Shown piece by piece: positions 13,051 through 26,102 of a DNA stretch of 64,000 nt. Position 1 is the first letter of the stretch. Each line of letters opens with the position of its first letter. The notes beneath the pieces were generated by a model that made no database searches, had not been told where the DNA came from, and saw only the letters and a program-made list of their open reading frames with translations. Position numbers and translations under genes: made by a program. This DNA comes from Lepisosteus oculatus (taxonomy: Eukaryota; Chordata; Actinopteri; Semionotiformes; Lepisosteidae), in the NCBI RefSeq assembly GCF_040954835.1, contig NC_090700.1, positions 19,573,501 through 19,637,500 of the forward strand, read 5' to 3'.

Positions 13051-16000
13051 AACAGGCCATCTGCCTTTTTAAATGTGGTCTCTGTGTAAAGCTTTGAAAA
13101 TTATAAGAACTGTAAATGACACTGGCCTTTATACTCCCTATGTGTCCTTCATACTCGATTCGTCATCTTTGTAACGCTGTCACATTGAACAAGCTGAAAA
13201 ACGTTATTAGTCTAATAAACGAAACTGTATTAATAGCAATATAAATTATGTTTATGCTCTTCGTGTAGGGGTACACCCATAGGCCACAGTAAGTCTTCGG
13301 GCTTTTTCTTTACAAAAAATAAGTTTTAGATGTGGCCTGCTAGAAATGCGTTCCTGTGAGGATGCTTGGTGATTTACCACTATATTGGTGTAATAGGCGA
13401 TAATAAAACCTACTAGATCTTTATATAATGAGCTTATGTGTTTTATTTGATAAATCTTTGTAAGAATTCTCATTTAATTGCTTTGTGTAATTTTTTTTTT
13501 CGGGTACAAAGGAGTTGATCTAATCTGTTTCAGCTGAGAGGTAGACTGAGTGTAGTGTAAGATGTATTCAAAACACATCTCTACAGAAAAGTGATATTCC
13601 ACAAAGAGCGCTCTTTTGGTACAACACTACTAACAACGTCGTTAGGAGTGAAAAAGCTTTCCGTGGCTTTTATGAAAGCTAAAAGCAACTCTTGATATTT
13701 ATCATGTCCAGCTGTGACTGACTGGATGCTTTTAAAGGCACGATATACACTATAATATTAAACTATTGTTGAATGTTGCCTGCTTGGTCAACTTTGGGGA
13801 CAATGGAGAAAAGATTAACAAAATTGTTCAACTAAAGATTTGGTCTATTTCGTCATTGACAGTTAATGAAATCAACAGATCTTTGTTGCCATCTGCTGGG
13901 TAGAACAGACATGCATAACAAATCAATTGTAGTTAAAAGAAATAAAATATAGTAATATAGAATCTTAATCGTCACCTTCGTTAAGAAGCACAGTGAGTCA
14001 CGCTGGCATTGTCCTCTTACAAGAAAGCCCTTTAAGAAACTCCTTTTCTGTAACCTCCTGAAGAGCCACAGGTTTCTCGGATTCTAAACCCTTATCTCAG
14101 CCGATAATTGTCTTATTAACTCAATGATTTCAATTTTAACGTATGCCTAAGACTAGGCCCACGAGCAGGAAGATACAATTTAGCTTGTAAACTTATATAT
14201 TACAGACAACTTCACAAACGATGGATGACATCATTTTATGGTTGTTTTTTTAAGCATCGACATACAATGTATCTTCACAATAATCTGTCCAGTTAGCAGT
14301 TTAAGGGTGTAGTTTCTCACAATGTCTTACAGTGTAGTGTCTCATTTTGTATTATTATTATTACATGATAATTGGGGAGAACCAGGACCAGACACTTCGG
14401 GCCAGTTATTATGTACAGTTCCAGGTGAAGGTCACCTTCTTCAAATCGTAAATGTCCCACACCAACACACCCATTCTGCCCCGAACAGTTCTGGAAGAAA
14501 TAAACACTGACCTGATATAAAATGTATAGTACAGTACCTCACCGATAAGAAGGGCTCTTATCGATAAGGGGCTCTGTTCATCGCTTGCTTCAGACCTGGG
14601 AAAGTGGTAATAAATAATAATATTATTTCTGTGCTATAAAACATCTTCGAGACCAAAGTGAGACTTTGAGGCTTAAATAAACCCTTTCAATGACATCGAT
14701 TAAATTGGGATGTTAAGACAAATAGTTTCTGCAATTCACAACAGACAGCAGTGTCCATTGAAATTCGATTCCAATGCATTAGTATGTCCCGTCCAGGGAA
14801 TATATCTAATCCAATGCCGACAGAGGCGGGAAGTGTTATTTATCATTTAAAAACGGTGATACACGTATGAGGATATATCCAAGAGCACTCTAAACCCCTT
14901 TAACAGATTAAAAACCCATACAAAACTAAATATATTATACTGTATACAACATTATAATATACGCACATTATATTCTGCGTCTATTCGGAAATATCACTTT
15001 AGGCTGTATAATTAGATCGATGTTGCAATTGTTGCTAATTAAGCGTCCAGAACTGGGCTGAAGGGAGCCTTTGTTTAAACGTTTGAATAAGTCTTTGATT
15101 GTCCCTTTCATTGTCTGCACACGACCAATCCTAATGGCGAGTCCACGGACTACAGAGTAACCCAACCAGCAGGAAACGTTTCGCATTTAATAATTCTAAA
15201 AATAAACAGGGTTGCAGGATGAATCATCTTAAATATTGCTTGATTAAAAAAACTCGCCATACAACACCTATCACTACAATCCCTTCTCCGAATTCAGGTG
15301 AGCTTCAATAGCTCTTAAAAAAGGTCATTCTACTGATCAGGTGATTTCAATTAAATAATTGAGAGAGAGCGAGAAGGAACACAAAGTATATTGAGTATTT
15401 TAAAGTCATAACTTTGAAAATCATTACGACGAATCAAATGGAAAAATAATCTACAGTTAAAGCACATAATAGTATGTGTGTTATTGTTTAATCGCCAGTT
15501 GTTGTTACACTGTATCCACTATTGTATGTTATTTTTTTCAATAGGTTATGATGTAAAACCAGCTTCATTATAACAATAACTTAGTTACTTTGTATTACTT
15601 AAAATAAATTATAAGAATTTTATGTACATCATACTAGATAACAATAGGTATATTGTTCAATTAAAAAAAATGCACAATATTCAGCTTCAGAGGGCTTTTT
15701 ATGTTTACCATTTCACACGACGACATCAAGGGGCTAAACAGAACAAACTGTAGACGGAGTATTCTAATTATATAAATTAATTTCTATGTTTTTGTGAGTA
15801 CAAGAATTTGGGCAGGGGCGGTGGGCCGGGGTGGCAGCTGGATCAATTGTTTCACATATCTTGGGTCCAGGGTCTGATTGTCGGTTGGGATTCAAGTTTG
15901 CTTCTTTTTGCCGAGCCACCTGTGAAACCTGCATTATCAATCTCAGGCTATTCCATACTGTAGTGTTTGATCAAAGTATCATTTTTTGAATAACTTGTTT

Positions 16001-17902
16001 ACCAATGTGTAATGTTTTATCTTAAATATCTGTTTTTCTGTTGTCACGTACAAAAGTGCAAACAAATATTGAAGCGATACATAGCTAAATCAAAGGTGTC
16101 TTTAAAATTAGTCTGGAAAACAACAGGTTTTTAACAGTGTCCACAAGGTGGAGACATACTTTTACAATTACGATTCCACAATTTAGCGAAATACTCTTGT
16201 ATTTTATCGATGCTAAAACGCAGATAATTGCGTTTATATATCATAATAATATGAAAATTAAATAAAATATTTCACATTCTTTTATTGATCAATTTCACAC
16301 ACTCTGTTAAAAGGTTAACACATTGAGGAAGTGTTGGGGGAGATGAGCAATGCTATATGCCTTTAATTTTTTTTATATTAAGCCTTATAAATGTATAAAA
16401 AATAGCCTTTCAGCCCATCACTAAAAGTACGTTACATGCATACAAATTGAGAATTGAATTGTTTCGTTCGTTTGCCATTTTTTTGTCAAGAAATGTACTG
16501 TATCTGCTCACCTCACAGACTACCGGATTTAGTTCCTGCTGTTAAGAATGACCTGTCAGACCTTGCAGAAATTTTGTACCATAATTCTCTGCAATTTGCA
16601 GTTGCACTTTTTTCTTCCTCTTATCCATTAAGGCAGTGATTTGTAATAGTTTCTTCGGGGTTGAAAGGGCTTACCCAAGTGTATTTTAGAATGCTTTCAG
16701 AAGATTTTTAGTATGTTCTATTGCCGTAGATAATGCACATTTTGATAATTATATCTCCACTTTGCCCTCAACCCTGGTTTGAAGAGCTACACTGCACATG
16801 GAGAAGCTAGCAAAGACTAATGCAGAATCACTCTTCAAACCCATTTTTCTTTATAGCATGTGTAAGCATATTCATTAATACATCAGGAAAATATATTTTT
16901 AATAAAGTGAAAGACTGAACAAACAGACAAAAGGAAAATAAATCTATAGGGGATATCTATTCCTATTACAAACATATACTGGTGACAACATATTTTGAAA
17001 TATGCAGTTGTTTTCTGGAAATCATTTTACCCTTAGCCAGGACATGAAATAAATGTAAATGTTTGACAGTAGAGATGGGCCTTGTCCAATGTTCATTCTC
17101 TAGAGATGTGCTTGAAAGTCGCAGTTTGTACCCTTGGAAACTAAAATGACATGTGCAATCAAGACAGCTGGTAAGTCAGGTGAAATCTTGAAATGTTAAA
17201 CCTGATGAAGAATGCAAAGCACTCTCTGTTAAGAGCCCTTTGATACACTGAAACCTACATGGATCTGAGCCACTTCACACTGCAAGCTAGCATACTGTAG
17301 CAATGTAGCACTTAAGTGCTGCTGTGGGAATCCAATCGTTTAACCAAAGCAAACAGAATACAGTACTTCTCATTTTATTTTATTTGCACACAGTGTTTTA
17401 GTATATACAAGCGATCAGACCTCCATGACTGCTACAACACAGCCAAGCACACAGGCCAGCTAAAACAATGGGATCACACACTAGATACTCCCATAGAAAA
17501 TGTAACACGTACGTAGTTCACACATTCTGTGTACCAGAGACACTGGGGTTACTAACAAGAAGAGGAGCACACATGGAACTTGTAATAGAAGAAATCATTG
17601 ACTTTATTCTCCTTTTGTTTGGATCATAATTTTTTAATCACGCAACTCTTGAATAAAAAAAAAGTCTTCTGCAAAATTTGGTGATAATTGAAAAGGGTTC
17701 AGCAGATTTTCTCACTACCCCCTTAAAGTACGCTAGAACCTTTGTCTCTATAAAAACCTTACCTGACCAATAGGTGGCACTCTTCCGTCTGGTGAAGGAG
17801 TAAACTGCATAATAGGCATTTCCAGCCCTGGACCTGGACAGCCTCTGCCCAGCAGGCTTTACAGATCACCATTAAATCAGCAATTTGTTGATATCAACTG
17901 TA

Positions 17903-18195
17903 GTTATATAAGATAAGATCACTTTATTGGCCGTATACAATGTCTTGTATTAGGAATTTGTCTTTTCGCATACCCCAACTTGCTCTCCATGAGACACACA
18001 GACAGGGAGAGAAGCTTGGGGTCAGAGCACATGGTCAGCCATTTATATGGCACCCCTGGAGCAGTTGGGGTTAAGGGCCTTGCTCAGGGTCCCACTGGAT
18101 TAGGATTCCTCTACTAGCCGCGGGATACAAACCGGCAAAACTTCCAGCCGTGGGTACAGATCCTTAGCCACAGAGCCACTGCACCGCCCACCAGT
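17903..18195 (-). mobile_element. tRNA-derived SINE of a second family
   Basis: Read on the minus strand it begins GGTGGGCGGTGCAGTGGCTC, has a B-box-like CCGGTTTGTATCCC, then CTGAGCAAGGCCCTTAACCC, CAACTGCTCCAGGGGTGCC, and ends near TATACGGCCAATAAAGTGAT followed by CTTATCTTAT. This differs from the GGATGGATGG-tailed family, so it is a separate SINE lineage. Looks close to full length. Confidence 0.75.
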
Positions 18196-18355
18196 GCAGT
18201 GTGTATAGTAGTCAATCACATGGCAAATTATATATGATTTGAAACGTGATGTCAATCAGGACATAATTGGGAACAGATGGATGGGGTAGAACAGGCGAAG
18301 AACTTGCTTGCTGAAATCCATCCTGAAAATCTTATTAGAATTTTATTCTACAGTA

Positions 18356-18481
18356 TGTGCCATGCAATGGACTGGTGTGCCCTTCCAGGGTGTATCCCAC
18401 CTTGTTCCTGTTGCTTGCTGGGATAAGCTCCAGGTCCCCCATGACCTTGAATTGGATTAATGGTTAGAAAATGGATGGATT
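18356..18481 (+). mobile_element. tRNA-derived SINE, 3' end
   Basis: Contains GCAATGGACTGGTGTGCCC, CCAGGGTGTATCCCACCTTG, TTGCTTGCTGGGATAAGCTC and TTGAATTGGATTAATGGTTA, ending in AAAATGGATGGA. 5'-truncated. Confidence 0.8.
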
Positions 18482-18840
18482 TTATTATACAGTATGTGTA
18501 AGCTATTGGTTAGCTCTTTGATTTCTTCCCTTCTTAGATATTAGTGCCTATGCCCCCTTCATGAATTCCTCTTTCATTCATTTTCCAGTTCAACTGAAAA
18601 TAACAGTCTTGTCTCTGAAAAACAGATTTGTTATGCTGAGGCCACTCTTATTTTGCTGATCAGGTACACTGAATTGAGATACTGTACCTTTATCAGTACT
18701 GTATAAGGCAATTGAGAGTTTAATTATGTCAAAGTTTACAATGTTTTCATGTCATATCTTACAAGTTGTCTGATCATTGAGAAAATGTTCTTTATGCTGT
18801 ACATTGATACTTATTTAGAAGTATCTATGACTGAATAGTT

Positions 18841-19018
18841 GGAGTGTCCAATCTTGGTCCTGATGGGCCAGAATCCCAGCGGGTTTTTCCGAGTCAATTA
18901 CTGACTTAATTGGACCAATTTACCATAGGGTTTGCCATAAGTTCTTCAGCTGCTTCTGTTTTAAAGAACTTTTAAAAACTGCAGACACTGGCTCTCCAGG
19001 GCCAGGATTGGACACCCC
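18841..19018. mobile_element. Foldback MITE with ~30-bp inverted ends
   Basis: The left end GGAGTGTCCAATCTTGGTCC and the reverse complement of the right end GGGGTGTCCAATCCTGGCCC match over about 30 bp with a few differences. This is a 178-bp non-autonomous DNA element of a type common in fish (ends with GGCCCTCCAGGACCAGG-like words). No clear target duplication is visible. Confidence 0.65.
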
Positions 19019-19689
19019 TATTCTGTTGTATTCTCAGTTTCTTTCATATGATACAAGAGTGCTACCTGGACAATTTAAATCTTGGATCCTATGTAGAAGG
19101 TACTGGCTCTGGTTCAGACATAACAGCGCCTGTAGGGAACTGACTATGCAATGGAGCTGTTTTTTTAACATCTGAATTAAAAACTCTCATGAAATAGAAA
19201 AAAAAAGTTCACAAGGCATGGAGGCAGCACAAGAAAAAATACTTGCACATGACTAGAACACATGGAAAGAAACTATGCTGAACAACCAGCACACCAGCCT
19301 AATTTATTCTTTCTACAGGAACATAAAACCTTATTGCAAGATGGAGTAAATGTACTTGTTTGTAGGTGTAACTATGAAACCATAAGACTATGCATATATG
19401 TGGTTTGAAACTGTGCAGTTTCACTTACCTGTCTCTTCTGAGTCAAATCGTTTTTTATATTCTTTGCCATTGTATATTAGTAATCTCCCATTCCCCATCT
19501 TGGCCCATGGTTTTCACATAAAAATAAGAACTTGTTCGACCAAGAGGGTGGCAGGGTTATGTGGTTTATGTGCCTTACAGCTCTTGACTCCTGGATTTGT
19601 TTTCAGCCTAGGGTGCATTCTACATGGAGTTTGTATGTTCTCCCTTTGGCTATATGTTTTTTTTTTTCAGGTGTTCCAGTCCCTCCCAC

Positions 19690-19965
19690 TATCAACAAAG
19701 ACTGAATCCCCTTTTGTTTCCACCTGGTCTTATAAGTCTCTTAATTAGCCCAGGGGAGTGGCTAATTCCTTACAGAGCCTATTTTGACACCTCCTTTCCT
19801 TCATATGGAATCCCCATTCCTCTGAGTGCCAACCACTTATCCACACCAGCTGTGTCTCATTCTGGAGCTTTTCTCAACTAACAGTTGGCCATCTTGGCTC
19901 AAGGCCACACCAGTTGGCCTGTGTTTTGAGCCAAGATGGTAGCTTCTGCATAAAGCCACCTCTCA
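19690..19965 (+). repeat. Dispersed repeat, copy A (unnamed family)
   Basis: Shares with 58975-59190 the blocks AGTCTCTTAATTAGCC versus AGTCTCTCAATTAGCC, then GTGGCTAATTCC versus GTAGCTAATCCC, CAGAGCCTATT in both, and the end CATAAAGCCACCTCTCACTA versus CACAAAGCCACCTCTTACTA. Spacing between blocks is similar. I do not recognise the family, and there is no coding potential. Confidence 0.55.
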
Positions 19966-21596
19966 CTATGGATGAGTGGTTTAACCAAGAGTCTAAGATA
20001 TTTTAGAGAACTGGAATAAGAGCACCCATTGAAATTTGAGTCTCAGAAAATTTCCAAATTCCTATCCTGAACCTGAGGTTTTTTCAGTTACTTTGTTTCT
20101 TGTGTATTAACGTCTTCAAAAGTGTCCATGAAAAGACATGAATTGACAATTTGACCAGCAAACTTTCATATTATACCTGTAATAAAAACATGCATGAAGG
20201 AGCAAGAACAAGGTAGCAGCCCTTCATAGAGATGTTCAAGTACTGTACCTTCATGTCTTGCTTAGTCTTGGTATAGAGGTTGGTCTGTCATCTTCTGTCT
20301 GTAACATCAATTGTTGTAAAGCAGCAGATGAGATTTCCGAGAAAGTGATCTGCATTACCAGATATAAACATGAACTTCGGGTAATAAAAGCATTCTCTCG
20401 AGTTTTAGTGCTGTCTCTTCTTTTATAACACCACTGGATAGTTACAGTCTCTCCCAAGGGATTTATTGATTCACCTTATTCATCCCATGTTTCTTTATGA
20501 TCTTTCAAGAGCTGGCTTGACAAGTTTCTTCTGATCAATAAGTTTGTAACTTACCTGTCTGGAAAGAGGACAAAAAGCATTGTTTCTTGTTTGATTTGAT
20601 GTGTTAAGATTCACTCTTCTTTGTGCCAGTGAAAAGGTTTACATTTGTTTATCTACTTTTAATGCTCACTATGCTCGTGTCTTAAAATATCAATTATTAT
20701 ATCAGTACTTTAGACTGGCAAGAAAAAGTATTTACTTGATGAGTCAAGCCTTGTACTGGGAAGGTTAGCAGACTGTGCCTCCCACAGTGACGCACAGGGT
20801 AGCGATCAAATACATTAGTCAAGCTTTATTTCAAGGTTGACTTGAAGGAGAAAATAATTTCAGTTGGAACTGGTCTGTGCACTTCACATTTTTTAGAGAT
20901 GGCATTTTTTTTGTACTGCAAAAACATTTTTTTTAATGAAGGTACATTCAGCTGTACTGAGACCTTGCGACATAAGAACAGTTATAACCAAGAGAACATT
21001 CATTCCATCTAGTCCATTTGGTAGAAAATGAATGTGGCTGTTATTCATAATTGTAAATATGATGGAGGTATTAGAAACACATCAATCTTTTTATTTCCAA
21101 AGTACTTTACTATTGGAAAATCCTACCTTAATCACGATTCAATTTATGTTTTGGCAAAAGTCTTGAGTGCTATTTAATGATTTAATGAAAGCCTAATGGT
21201 TCAGAAGTTTTGACAAACATTAACAAGTTGTTTTGGCTTCATGGCTGCTGGTCTTTTTCATATGTATCAACTTTACCAAGAGTCACCTTTCTGCCTGTTT
21301 TGGAATGGAGCTGGCATTCTGGGAATTTCAGACAAGCCAGTACTGACTCTGTGTTGCCCCCTGTGACATCCCTTTAGACGGTTTGGCTGCAAATTAATAT
21401 TTCTTATTTTTTTAGCCAAATTGTTCTGGTATGATTCATACTAAATTGAACTTACGCCTCAATAATAATATGCTTTAAAGTGCAGATTAAACTGATCTGA
21501 TTTTTCATGTTACTTTACTTATAGCTTCTCATATTATGTTTACATATTCTTTGTTTTAATATCATATTTTGTTGTATATAATTCCTCTAGAGACAT

Positions 21597-21868
21597 CCAT
21601 CCATTCATTTTCTAATTATTTTATCCAGTAAAAGGTTGAATATGAGCCAGAGTTTATCCCAGCAAGTAACAGGCACAAGGGTCAATTTAATCAGAAGCCA
21701 ATTGTCTTTGGGCTGTGGGAGGAAACCGGAGCATCCAGAAGAAATCCATCCAAACAAGGGGAGAAAATACAACTCCATGTGGATAGCACCCCAGGAATTG
21801 AACAGAGGGCCTCAGAACTGTGAGCAGCAATTAGAACTACTGCCCAGCTGTGCCACCCTCTGGGGCCA
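21597..21868 (-). mobile_element. tRNA-derived SINE, near full length
   Basis: The plus strand shows the reverse complement: CATCCATCCATTCATTTTCT, then TTTATCCCAGCAAGTAACAG, AGAAGCCAATTGTC, GGGCTGTGGGAGGAAACCGG and GGAATTGAACAGAGGGCCTC, ending at CCCAGCTGTGCCACCCTC (the tRNA-like head). Head and tail are both present. Confidence 0.85.
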
Positions 21869-22471
21869 TTAGATGACCGAAATTACCCTTAAACATGTTT
21901 TCCGAGGTATTGTTTTTGACCACATTGTACATATTACTGCAATGCATCCATATTTGATCTCTATGATCACTTTACCCTACAGACTTGTTAACAATCACTG
22001 AAAAAACAAACTGACTTTCAATTATTATATTGAGTTAGATGTTTTGTTCATTGAAAATCAATGAAAGCTTATTAGCCAGTCCATGGAGCTGTTAGACTGC
22101 TTCCATTTGTCTTTGATTTGAGTTTTCAAATGACTATGCTGAAGCTGTTTAACAACAGATTCAAAAAACGCAGTCTAGATATAGACAGTAACTCGTGCAG
22201 AACACAAACTTCATTTAGCAAAAATCAACCAAGTAAAGCAAAAATATATTTGTCTTAAGATAATGTACTGTAGCATGGACAAAACAAATGACAATTCATA
22301 ATGTTAGGATGAATATTCATTTGAAAAAAAATCTGTTTGTGTTTAGGACACTTGCTGTCAAGGGGAAGCAATTTCAATGCACCTGATGCACCACTTACTG
22401 TAGCTGATCTTAGATACCTTTTTAAAACATTGACAGAACCTGCCACACATCAGCGTGAAATACAGGAACAA

Positions 22472-22562
22472 AAGACAAGTCATAACTGCATTAAACCTGT
22501 GTGATACTGTATTTTAAAGACCAGTCATAACTGCATTAAACCTGTGTGATACTGTATTTTAA
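22472..22562. repeat. Two-copy tandem duplication, 45-bp period
   Basis: The segment beginning AGTCATAACTGCATTAAACC and ending in GATACTGTATTTTAA occurs twice in a row with a 45-bp period and about one difference. Near-identity implies a recent local duplication. Confidence 0.8.
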
Positions 22563-22711
22563 TGCACTCCAACCGGTTTTAGAGTTGTCTTTTAAATCCA
22601 AGGAACTGAACAAGGAACTAAACAGAATGCTAAGCATAATTTAAGAATGATAATAAGTGTATTATGGGCAGAAAACGCAGGGAGAATTGGCTCGGCTGTG
22701 ATTGTATACAT

Positions 22712-22768
22712 GTCCGTGTGGCCACCGATGGACTGGCATCCCTTACAGGGTGTACCCTAACTTGTGAT
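22712..22768 (+). mobile_element. tRNA-derived SINE, short fragment
   Basis: Only the CCGATGGACTGGCATCCC and ACAGGGTGTACCCTAACTTG part of the family is present. Confidence 0.55.
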
Positions 22769-23289
22769 TTTTTGTTTGTTGGTGAAACACAATTATGGCA
22801 TTTCCCTTTTCAGAAGAGAGCATTTCCGTTGAAATGAATAAACCGATTAAATCAAATTTGCATTTAAACCAGGAACAGGGAACAAATGGTCCCACAGAAA
22901 ATACCGTAATACCACAGAAAACATGTTACAGGATAATTCTGGCCATGTAATACCCCAAGAAGAATTACATACAACAAAATATGCTATTATATACAAGAAT
23001 TAAATACAATACATACTGCACAAGGAAGCAATGTAATGTGTGCTTATTATAATATCTTTCAGCCTTTAAAGGTTCCAAAGTATATTCAAACACTGCAGAG
23101 GAGCTCTGTTTGAACATTGTAAGAGAAAGAACCAGAAATGAAGTGGCCTGCCCATGTGAAAACAGAAGAAATACCAGAGAAAACATGTTACAGGATGCGT
23201 GTATTAAATTAGATGATGTAAATTGACCCATCGATTTCCTGTCAGTGAAGAGTTGTACAGGTCTGTTGAGTTCTGTCTTAGGTTAAAAA

Positions 23290-23985
23290 TGAAGACCTTT
23301 AAAGTACTGGGAAAACTCCTCAGGCTTTTGGATTGTCCATTCCAAGCAGTTTCTGGTATGCAGTTTTTGATCCTTCCAGATCCCTCGGGCTCTGCCTAGG
23401 AGCTCTGCCCGTGGCAGCTCGGTTTGGAGATTCCAGTGGCATCTGATGTCACTGTCAGCCCAGTCTACATGGTGCCTGTGAAAGCTGTTCTGTCTTCTTC
23501 CAGGTGCTTCCCCAGAGGACTGCCTTCCAGGAGACCGCTCCAACAGTGCTTGTCTGGTCTTGAATCAGCTAGCTCCTGGCTCCCTCCGGTCAGAGCACCA
23601 CAGTTTCCTACCCAACCTGCGACGTCAGACTCCACTGGGCTCAGATGCCTAATAGACTAAGCACAGCTCTGGACTTTGGTGGCTCATCCTACACCCTGTC
23701 CTACACCAATTTTCCTTGCAGTTCCCCCTTCCTATGCTCCAGTCTGAAAGTCCGCCTGCCTGCAACCTGGGCTGCCCGTCATTCCTCTGTGGCCCCCTTT
23801 TCCGCAGGAACCTGGCTGCGGGAGTCCACTCCGACATTAATGAGAGCAGCACTCCAGTGGCCCTTGCTCCCATATTCTAGTTGGTGGACTTAAGCAGACA
23901 TTTTCACCCTAGGCTGGTGCTGTGTTGTGTATCCCGAGGTTCAGTGAGCTGGCCACTCCCCCAGGACTGTCGCGTTCTTGGGTCT
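23290..23985. other. GC-rich segment of unknown origin
   Basis: About 700 bases clearly richer in G+C than their AT-rich surroundings, with open frames on both strands (86 codons at 23543-23283 minus, 78 codons at 23424-23660 plus, 82 codons at 23645-23893 plus). None of the translations shows a family motif I recognise. It abuts a SINE at 23996. Most likely part of an unclassified mobile element, but no terminal repeats were found. Confidence 0.35.
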
Positions 23986-23995
23986 GATACTATGA

Positions 23996-24186
23996 TGATA
24001 CTACACCCTGATGGGGACAGCAGCCCATCATAAGGCCAAGCACCAATTTAATCCAATTAAGTTGACCAACATGTCTTGGGAAGGATGGAGGAAACCCATT
24101 TACACTCAAGGAGAACAATGCAAACCCTGCTCAGAAGGCACCCCAGTCCAGAATCAAACCTACAACAAACAAGCTATGAGGCAGAA
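23996..24186 (-). mobile_element. tRNA-derived SINE, diverged
   Basis: Reverse-complement landmarks: GACAGCAGCCCATCATAAGG, AATTTAATCCAATTAAGTTG, GGAGGAAACCCATTTACAC and CAGAAGGCACCCCAGTCCAG, ending near CTATGAGGCAGAA. Followed by (AATAAG)n at 24184-24203. Confidence 0.65.
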
Positions 24187-24329
24187 TAAGAATAAGAATA
24201 AGAATCTTTATTTACAGATTACATTTCAAATTATGAAATGCTTTACAGAAAGGTACAAACAGGTCACTACACATGTAATATCAGTTATGAAAAACTTTAA
24301 AAATATACAAATATTATAGACAAAACAGA

Positions 24330-24606
24330 TTGACTGCTTTATCTAGTACAGGGTCGTGGGAGAGTCAGAATCTTTCCTGGTAAATAATGGGCACAAGGCA
24401 GAGATACCAGTCCATCATAGAACAGACACACAGACATACACACACTCATAACAGGGCCAATCTTCCCAGAAGCCAATTAACCTGTTTGGACTGTGGTGGA
24501 CAAACCTGAGTGCCTGGCAAAAACCCAGGAGAAATCTGGCATCATATACAAACTCCACACAGATAGCACCCGATGAATTGAACCCAGGGCTCCAGTGCAG
24601 TGAAAA
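24330..24606 (-). mobile_element. tRNA-derived SINE, near full length
   Basis: The plus strand reads CTTTATCTAGTACAGGGTCG, CAGTCCATCATAGAACAGAC, CAGAAGCCAATTAACCTG, TTTGGACTGTGGTGGACAAA, CAAACTCCACACAGATAGCA and TGAATTGAACCCAGGGCTCC: the reverse complement of the family from tail to tRNA-like B box. Confidence 0.85.
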
Positions 24607-26038
24607 GTTTAAAATGGAGTTTAAAATACACCAAGACTCTGAGAAGTGTACTTCTTACATGGTATTTATTATCTCCAGTACCAGTGCAAGCACTGTGGTT
24701 AATGAATGATAATTCAAAAATGAGTGGGTATAAAAATCAGACATGATAATGGAGAGCCACTGAATATTTAAAATGGAATATTAATTAGTAAATCTGAGCC
24801 AGAAAGGATTTATGTGCAGAAGTATAGATATAGATCACATTTGGATGTCTGAAATTAAAAATATTTTCAAGGGCAGGCTGGTCAGTTCAGCATAAAATGA
24901 TGCCTTGAGGGAGCACTTTCCTAGAATTTGAAAGTTAGCGCCAAATTACATCATTATCACAATCTACTGAACTTGAATTGAAGAGGGCTTCCAGCTTTGG
25001 ACCCTTTATGATGTCAGATTAATGGTATGTTTTACTGTATGGACCTGGATTTATGTTTTTCAATCCAGTGTATTCTATAACTCAAAATGTAATTTGCACA
25101 ATTCCAGGGTTTAGCAATGCTCATAATTGTCAAATTCAGGCTGCACCTTGACTTTTTGCATTACATATTCTGCATGCAAAAATGCAGACTCCAAATTTAG
25201 TTCCATCTTTCCTGTTCTGAGGAAATATTATTTTGGCATAAGGCTACTTATAAAACCACATCAATTACTGGAAGAATGTACCAGATTGTACAGTATAAAC
25301 AAATGGAAAATAACATATAAGAAATTATTTGTTTTCTTTTTCAAATCTGGCCTTGACCTTCAATTTAAAAGCACATTTGTTTGTTTTTTATTGAGTTGTG
25401 TTGACAGTCAATACATGTTGTATTAACGTTGTCAAAAATTATAGTTTACATTACTTCAGAAACAATGCCTTTTCTATTAAAAGCCCTTTTTAATATCTCT
25501 TTGACATATTATTTAAGTAACAATTATAAAAAGTAAAAGGTACTGATTTGGCTACATGCAGTATAGGCTATATTTATCATATCATGAACAGATAACAGAT
25601 AGAACATAAAGACAAGTTCTGGTGTCACAAATGGTGTCAAATATGATTTAAATCAAGGAAAGAATGTTAATAGCATAATATAAAATGCAATGTAAACAGA
25701 TCCTATATACAGAACACTTAGGCACTAAAATCCCAAGGAGAAGTAATCGGGTGTGAAATGCTCAGATTACGTAAGTGTTTTGAAAATAGCACTCAATGTT
25801 AACACAGCATATAAACAGATAATAATAGTGTGGTAAATTAAACATATCTCTGACCAACATTTGCAAACACCACTTGTTCTCATTATTTAATGAAACAGAA
25901 GAATCCCAAGCAATTTTTCATCCAAAATATCAGTTCAATATTTAAAAATGTCAAGAAAGTAGCCATATAAAACACCAAGCGAATATATTATGAATATGTG
26001 TGTAAAAAACAGTAACTATAAAGAATTTGAATAAAACA

Positions 26039-26102
26039 GATCAGATAGAGAAAAGGAGTTTCTTTTACAAAATAAAAAGATCAGATAGAGAAAGGGAGTT
26101 TT
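26039..26102. repeat. Short direct duplication, 40-bp period
   Basis: GATCAGATAGAGAAAAGGAG and GATCAGATAGAGAAAGGGAG recur 40 bases apart, close to a minus-strand AATAAA at 26105-26100 that could serve claudin copy 1. Confidence 0.6.

Noticed and set aside
14525-14580. GATAAG/CTTATC pairs (CTCTTATCGATAAG) as a GATA-factor enhancer
   Set aside because: Short self-complementary words of this kind arise easily in AT-rich DNA, and nothing else nearby supports a regulatory role.
24184-24320. (AATAAG)n followed by TTTATTTACAGATTACATTT as an exon boundary
   Set aside because: No open frame with a family motif follows, and the run is a simple repeat at the end of a SINE.
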